DNA of 8,188 nucleotides, from positions 1-8,188 of the forward strand of contig JALOQT010000033.1 in assembly GCA_025453375.1 (NCBI GenBank), read 5' to 3'. Of this stretch, positions 5,853 through 8,188 are shown in pieces. The notes beneath the pieces are model-generated. The model saw only the letters and a list, made by a program, of their open reading frames with translations. It had not been told where the DNA came from and did no database searches. This stretch comes from Phycisphaerales bacterium (GTDB taxonomy: Bacteria > Planctomycetota > Phycisphaerae > Phycisphaerales > UBA1924). How positions within the stretch are numbered: the first letter of the stretch is position 1; each line of letters begins with the position of its first letter. The position numbers were made by a program, and so were the translations under genes.

Positions 5853-7403
5853 CTACGGGCCCACCGGCCCCACAGGCCCCCTCGGCCCCGGCTCCACTGT
5901 CGGCCCTGCCGGCTCGCTCGGCCCCGCGCCCTTCGGCTCGGCGATCACCACCAGCGTTCGCCCGCGCTGCGGCGTCCACCACTGGCCGACATACTCGCGC
6001 AGGTCGCCAGAGCGCATCGCCCCCATCGCCGCCGGCGCCGTGCCCAGTTCATCCAGCGGCACATCCAAAAACCACGCCGAGGGAATCGCCCCGAGCCAGT
6101 AATCCGCCCGCGCCAGCCGCGGCTCGATCTCGCTGATCGCCGCCGCCCGCGCCTCGGTCATCACCGCCACCGTCGGCCCCTCGCGCCACAACTTCGCCAG
6201 ATGCGCATGCAGCGCCTCGACTACGCCAGGCACCGCGTCGCGAGCGATCGGCGCCATGATCGTCCCCGTGCTCACCCCCAGGTTCGGAAACGTCCGCCCA
6301 GGCACCACGCCCGTCACCACCAGCCCAGGCCTGATCCCCCGCTCCGCCAGCGCCGTCCGCAGTTCGGCCTGCAACACCTTGGCCGCAATCAGCGCCAGGC
6401 GTGACTGTCGCAAATCCCGCTGCGCCGGCGCCGGGAACGACAGCACAATCAGCACCTGTCCCTCCGGCAGCGTGCCGGGCAAAATCGTCAACCGCTCGCG
6501 ATCATCACGCGGCTCGACCCGCGCCAGCATCCGCTGGTCGAGCATGGCCTCGCGCTGTCGCGGGCCGACCGGCGCCAGCGCCCGTCGCGCCGCATCCAGC
6601 GCCGCCGCGTGCCCAATCGGCCCGACGATCACGACATCCATCGCCCGCTGGCGCATCTGCCCCCGCGCAAACGCCTCGGCCCGCTCGCGCGTCAGCCCCA
6701 TCACCGACGCACGCGTCGGCGGCCGCGCCTGCGCCGAATCCGTCGGCGTCATCGCCCGCAAAAGCGCATGGGCCACCTGACGATCCGGCGAGGCCCCCCG
6801 CGGCGCCTCACCCCCCCCACCACCACCCACCTCCGGCGCAAGCTGCCCCAGCACCGCCCGCTGCCCGGTGGCAAACCGCGCGTCATCGATCAACACCTGC
6901 TCATCACCCGCCGCCAGCCACGCCGCCAGCGAGCCAAGTCGCTTGCCCAGCGCCGCACCCTGCAACGTGTCCATGCTCTCGCCGCCACCCGCCGGGCTCA
7001 TCGCCAGTTCGCTCGTCAGTGTCCACCCCTCGGGCGTGTGGCGGAGCGTCCACCCGCTGGGCGCCTCCAGCGCCGCCGCCGCGAGCATCGACAGCCCCCG
7101 GCCATCCGGCGGCTCGGCCAGTTCCGTCCCCGCCAGCAGCACCGCGATTCGCACCGGCTGGCGATCCGGCCCATCAGCCGTCCCCATCGGCCGCACATGC
7201 ACGCGCACGCCGCTGGGCAAATCCGCCGTCGTGATCCCCGCACGCTGCGCGATCATCATCCGCTCAAACGCCGGCGGCTCGGCCGCCTGCGCCCCATCCG
7301 CCTTCACCACCACGCCCGCGCACGCCGCCACCAGCGCGATCGTCGCGCATGTCGCCAGCCTCCGCCAGCCAGTCGCGCAGGTTGCCGGGACACTGCTGCT
7401 CAT
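5853..7403 (-). CDS. Exported half-length M16-like protein lacking the zinc site (pseudopeptidase)
   Basis: The 516 residues align with the C-terminal, non-catalytic half of the neighbouring M16 peptidase. ITTADLPSGVRVHVR matches VTSATLPSGARVHHR; GRGLSMLAAAAL sits where the HxxEH helix would be, with no His or Glu left; DVVIVGPIGHAAALDAARR matches EISVVGDITLEAAMPMVEQ; and a last region ends in RTLVVIAEP like MTIVLRP. The Tyr of the Arg/Tyr pair appears replaced by Pro (ERGIRPG). I expect a scaffold, partner or substrate-binding role, not catalysis. Start ATG 7403 gives a clean export signal: WRRLATCATIALVAAC could be a lipobox with Cys28, or cleavage could follow AQA at 40. An ATG at 7478 would add 25 residues before the signal. 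Odd features are a six-Gly run near residue 195 and a Gly/Pro tail (492-516) ending GPRGPVGPVGP. The peptidase gene follows 219 bases downstream on the same strand. Confidence 0.8.
   Translation of the reverse strand: MSSSVPATCATGWRRLATCATIALVAACAGVVVKADGAQAAEPPAFERMMIAQRAGITTADLPSGVRVHVRPMGTADGPDRQPVRIAVLLAGTELAEPPDGRGLSMLAAAALEAPSGWTLRHTPEGWTLTSELAMSPAGGGESMDTLQGAALGKRLGSLAAWLAAGDEQVLIDDARFATGQRAVLGQLAPEVGGGGGGEAPRGASPDRQVAHALLRAMTPTDSAQARPPTRASVMGLTRERAEAFARGQMRQRAMDVVIVGPIGHAAALDAARRALAPVGPRQREAMLDQRMLARVEPRDDRERLTILPGTLPEGQVLIVLSFPAPAQRDLRQSRLALIAAKVLQAELRTALAERGIRPGLVVTGVVPGRTFPNLGVSTGTIMAPIARDAVPGVVEALHAHLAKLWREGPTVAVMTEARAAAISEIEPRLARADYWLGAIPSAWFLDVPLDELGTAPAAMGAMRSGDLREYVGQWWTPQRGRTLVVIAEPKGAGPSEPAGPTVEPGPRGPVGPVGP
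5856..5930 (-). other. Collagen-like Gly-Pro C-terminal tail coding segment
   Basis: The last 25 codons of the M16-like gene encode a Gly/Pro-rich tail ending in Gly-Pro-X triplets (GPRGPVGPVGP). The DNA is a run of diverged GGCCC-type units on the plus strand, so slippage is a likely origin. The tail is too short for a stable triple helix by itself, and it follows directly after the M16 fold. Confidence 0.6.
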
Positions 7404-7438
7404 CGTGTGAAGTGTTGTAGGGCCGCACGCCCCGCGCG

Positions 7439-7468
7439 TTGCGAAACTCGCGCCGCGTGCCATAACCT
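7439..7468 (+). promoter_or_regulatory. Candidate promoter for the peroxiredoxin gene
   Basis: TTGCGA (7439-7444) and TAACCT (7463-7468) are separated by 18 bases and would start transcription about 45 bases before the ATG at 7520. The -35 box overlaps the TGCGAAACT motif shared with the M16 peptidase leader. Motif-only evidence. Confidence 0.35.
7440..7448 (-). promoter_or_regulatory. Third copy of the TGCGAAACT motif, upstream of the M16-like gene
   Basis: The 9-mer TGCGAAACT (AGTTTCGCA on the M16 coding strand) lies 37-45 bases before the M16-like ATG, a distance within the 26-53 base range seen for the two copies ahead of the peptidase ATG. It could be a shared regulator site for both M16 genes. 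Confidence 0.4.
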
Positions 7469-7510
7469 GTGGTCCCACCTCGCCCCGTCCTGCATGTGGA
7501 CCTGATGACT

Positions 7511-7514
7511 GGAG
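7511..7514 (+). promoter_or_regulatory. Shine-Dalgarno GGAG deciding the peroxiredoxin start
   Basis: GGAG lies five bases before ATG 7520. This favours that start over the in-frame ATG at 7505, which would only add five residues (MTGAS). Confidence 0.5.
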
Positions 7515-7519
7515 CGAGT

Positions 7520-8188
7520 ATGCCCGCTGGAACTGCCTCGAAGCTTGCCGTCGGTTCGACCTTCCCCGCCTTCAACCTCCCCGACCAGGATGGCCGCCCA
7601 GTCGCCAGCGAGTCGCTGCGTGGCTCGATGGCCGTCGTCTACTTCTACCCCAAGGCCGACACCAGCGGCTGCACCGTCGAAGCCTGCGAGTTCAACGAAG
7701 CCCTCCCGCAGCTCGCCTCCATCCGCAGCAGCAACGGTTCAGGCGTCAAAGTCGTCGGCATCTCACCCGACCCCGCCAAGGCCCTGAAAAACTTCGCCAC
7801 CAAAAACAACCTCACCTTCCCCCTGCTGGGCGACCTGCCCGCCGGCAAAAACGCCACCCCGCCCTTCATCAACGCCTGCGGCCTCTGGGTCGAAAAGTCC
7901 ATGTACGGCAAGGCCTACATGGGCGTCTCGCGCTCCACCTACCTCCTCGACGCCAAGGGCACCATCCTGCACGCGTGGGAAAACGTCAAAGTCCCGGGCC
8001 ACGTCGCCGAAGTCACCGCCGCCATCAACGCCGCAGCCGGCAACACCCCCGCCAAAGGCACCTCCATCCTCGCCGAGGTGAAGCCCGCCAAGGCCACCAA
8101 GACCGCCAAGGCCGCGAAGCCCAAAGCCAAGCCCAAGCCCAAGGCCACCACTAAGAAGCCCGCCGCCAAGGCCAAGACCGCAACCAAG
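7520..8188 (+). CDS. bcp: Bcp/PrxQ-type thiol peroxidase with Lys/Ala-rich tail (3' truncated)
   Basis: This peroxiredoxin reduces hydroperoxides with thioredoxin-type electron donors in the cytoplasm, by family knowledge. The frame is open for 223 codons to the window edge. TFPAFNLPDQDG (14-25) opens the thioredoxin-like fold. YFYPKADTSGCTVEACEF (41-58) holds the peroxidatic Cys51 and, five residues on, the resolving Cys56 of the PrxQ subgroup. YGKAYMGVSRSTYLLD (129-144) carries the conserved active-site Arg138, and WENVKVPGHVAEV (153-165) is the usual family end. The enzyme body is complete near residue 175. Beyond it, from 188, comes a tail of Lys, Ala, Pro and Thr with 14 Lys in 36 residues and no acids, like histone H1 C-terminal domains; its end is outside the window. 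The gene diverges from the exported M16 pair, with 116 bases between start codons. Confidence 0.92.
   Translation, partial: MPAGTASKLAVGSTFPAFNLPDQDGRPVASESLRGSMAVVYFYPKADTSGCTVEACEFNEALPQLASIRSSNGSGVKVVGISPDPAKALKNFATKNNLTFPLLGDLPAGKNATPPFINACGLWVEKSMYGKAYMGVSRSTYLLDAKGTILHAWENVKVPGHVAEVTAAINAAAGNTPAKGTSILAEVKPAKATKTAKAAKPKAKPKPKATTKKPAAKAKTATK

Noticed and set aside
7404..7478. N-terminal extension of the M16-like protein from ATG 7478
   Set aside because: It adds 25 residues before the export signal and runs through the divergent promoter region shared with the peroxiredoxin gene.
6401..7505. Pro/Ala- and Arg/His-rich open frames on the plus strand opposite the M16-like gene
   Set aside because: Their composition is that of mirror frames and they have no recognisable domain; the minus-strand reading aligns with the neighbouring M16 protein.
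1..8188. Mobile elements, CRISPR arrays, tRNA or rRNA genes
   Set aside because: No transposase or integrase, no regularly spaced identical repeats with unique spacers, and no cloverleaf or rRNA sequence could be recognised.

Overview
The window is a GC-rich bacterial chromosomal segment with dense, mostly single-copy housekeeping genes, few Shine-Dalgarno sites and Ala/Lys/Arg-rich low-complexity protein tails. The gene styles, weak ribosome-binding sites, GTG starts and basic tails suggest a member of the Planctomycetota, perhaps Phycisphaerae-like. This is an inference from character, not from a marker gene, and it is held loosely. I see no phage, IS, CRISPR, tRNA or rRNA sequence.

Left part, plus strand: the 3' end of a D-isomer-specific 2-hydroxyacid dehydrogenase (1-282) with a hairpin just after it; an intergenic stretch with short degenerate repeats and a possible promoter; a cysteine dioxygenase (577-1212); a second intergenic stretch with a G-rich run and a six-unit octamer tandem array (1391-1438); then ribH (lumazine synthase, 1495-2202) overlapping nusB (2199-2645) by 4 bp. 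A strong hairpin at 2739-2768 separates nusB from the convergent genes.

Middle part, minus strand: two exported M16 (insulinase/pitrilysin) family proteins. The upstream gene (7403 to 5853) encodes a half-length, catalytically degenerate M16 homologue. The downstream gene (5633 to 2805) encodes a full four-domain M16 zinc peptidase with an intact HxxEH motif. The half-length protein lines up with the inactive C-terminal half of its neighbour. Both genes carry the 9-mer AGTTTCGCA a few tens of bases upstream of their start codons. They may form a peptidase/pseudopeptidase pair acting outside the cytoplasmic membrane.

Right end, plus strand: a Bcp/PrxQ-type peroxiredoxin (7520 to beyond 8188), divergent from the M16 pair, with a Lys/Ala/Pro histone-H1-like tail running off the window edge. 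No new defence or mobile system is visible. The points most worth a second look are the basic low-complexity extensions on three unrelated enzymes (RibH, Bcp, cysteine dioxygenase), the 12-bp repeats that build the RibH tail, the M16 pair with its shared upstream motif, and the intergenic octamer array.
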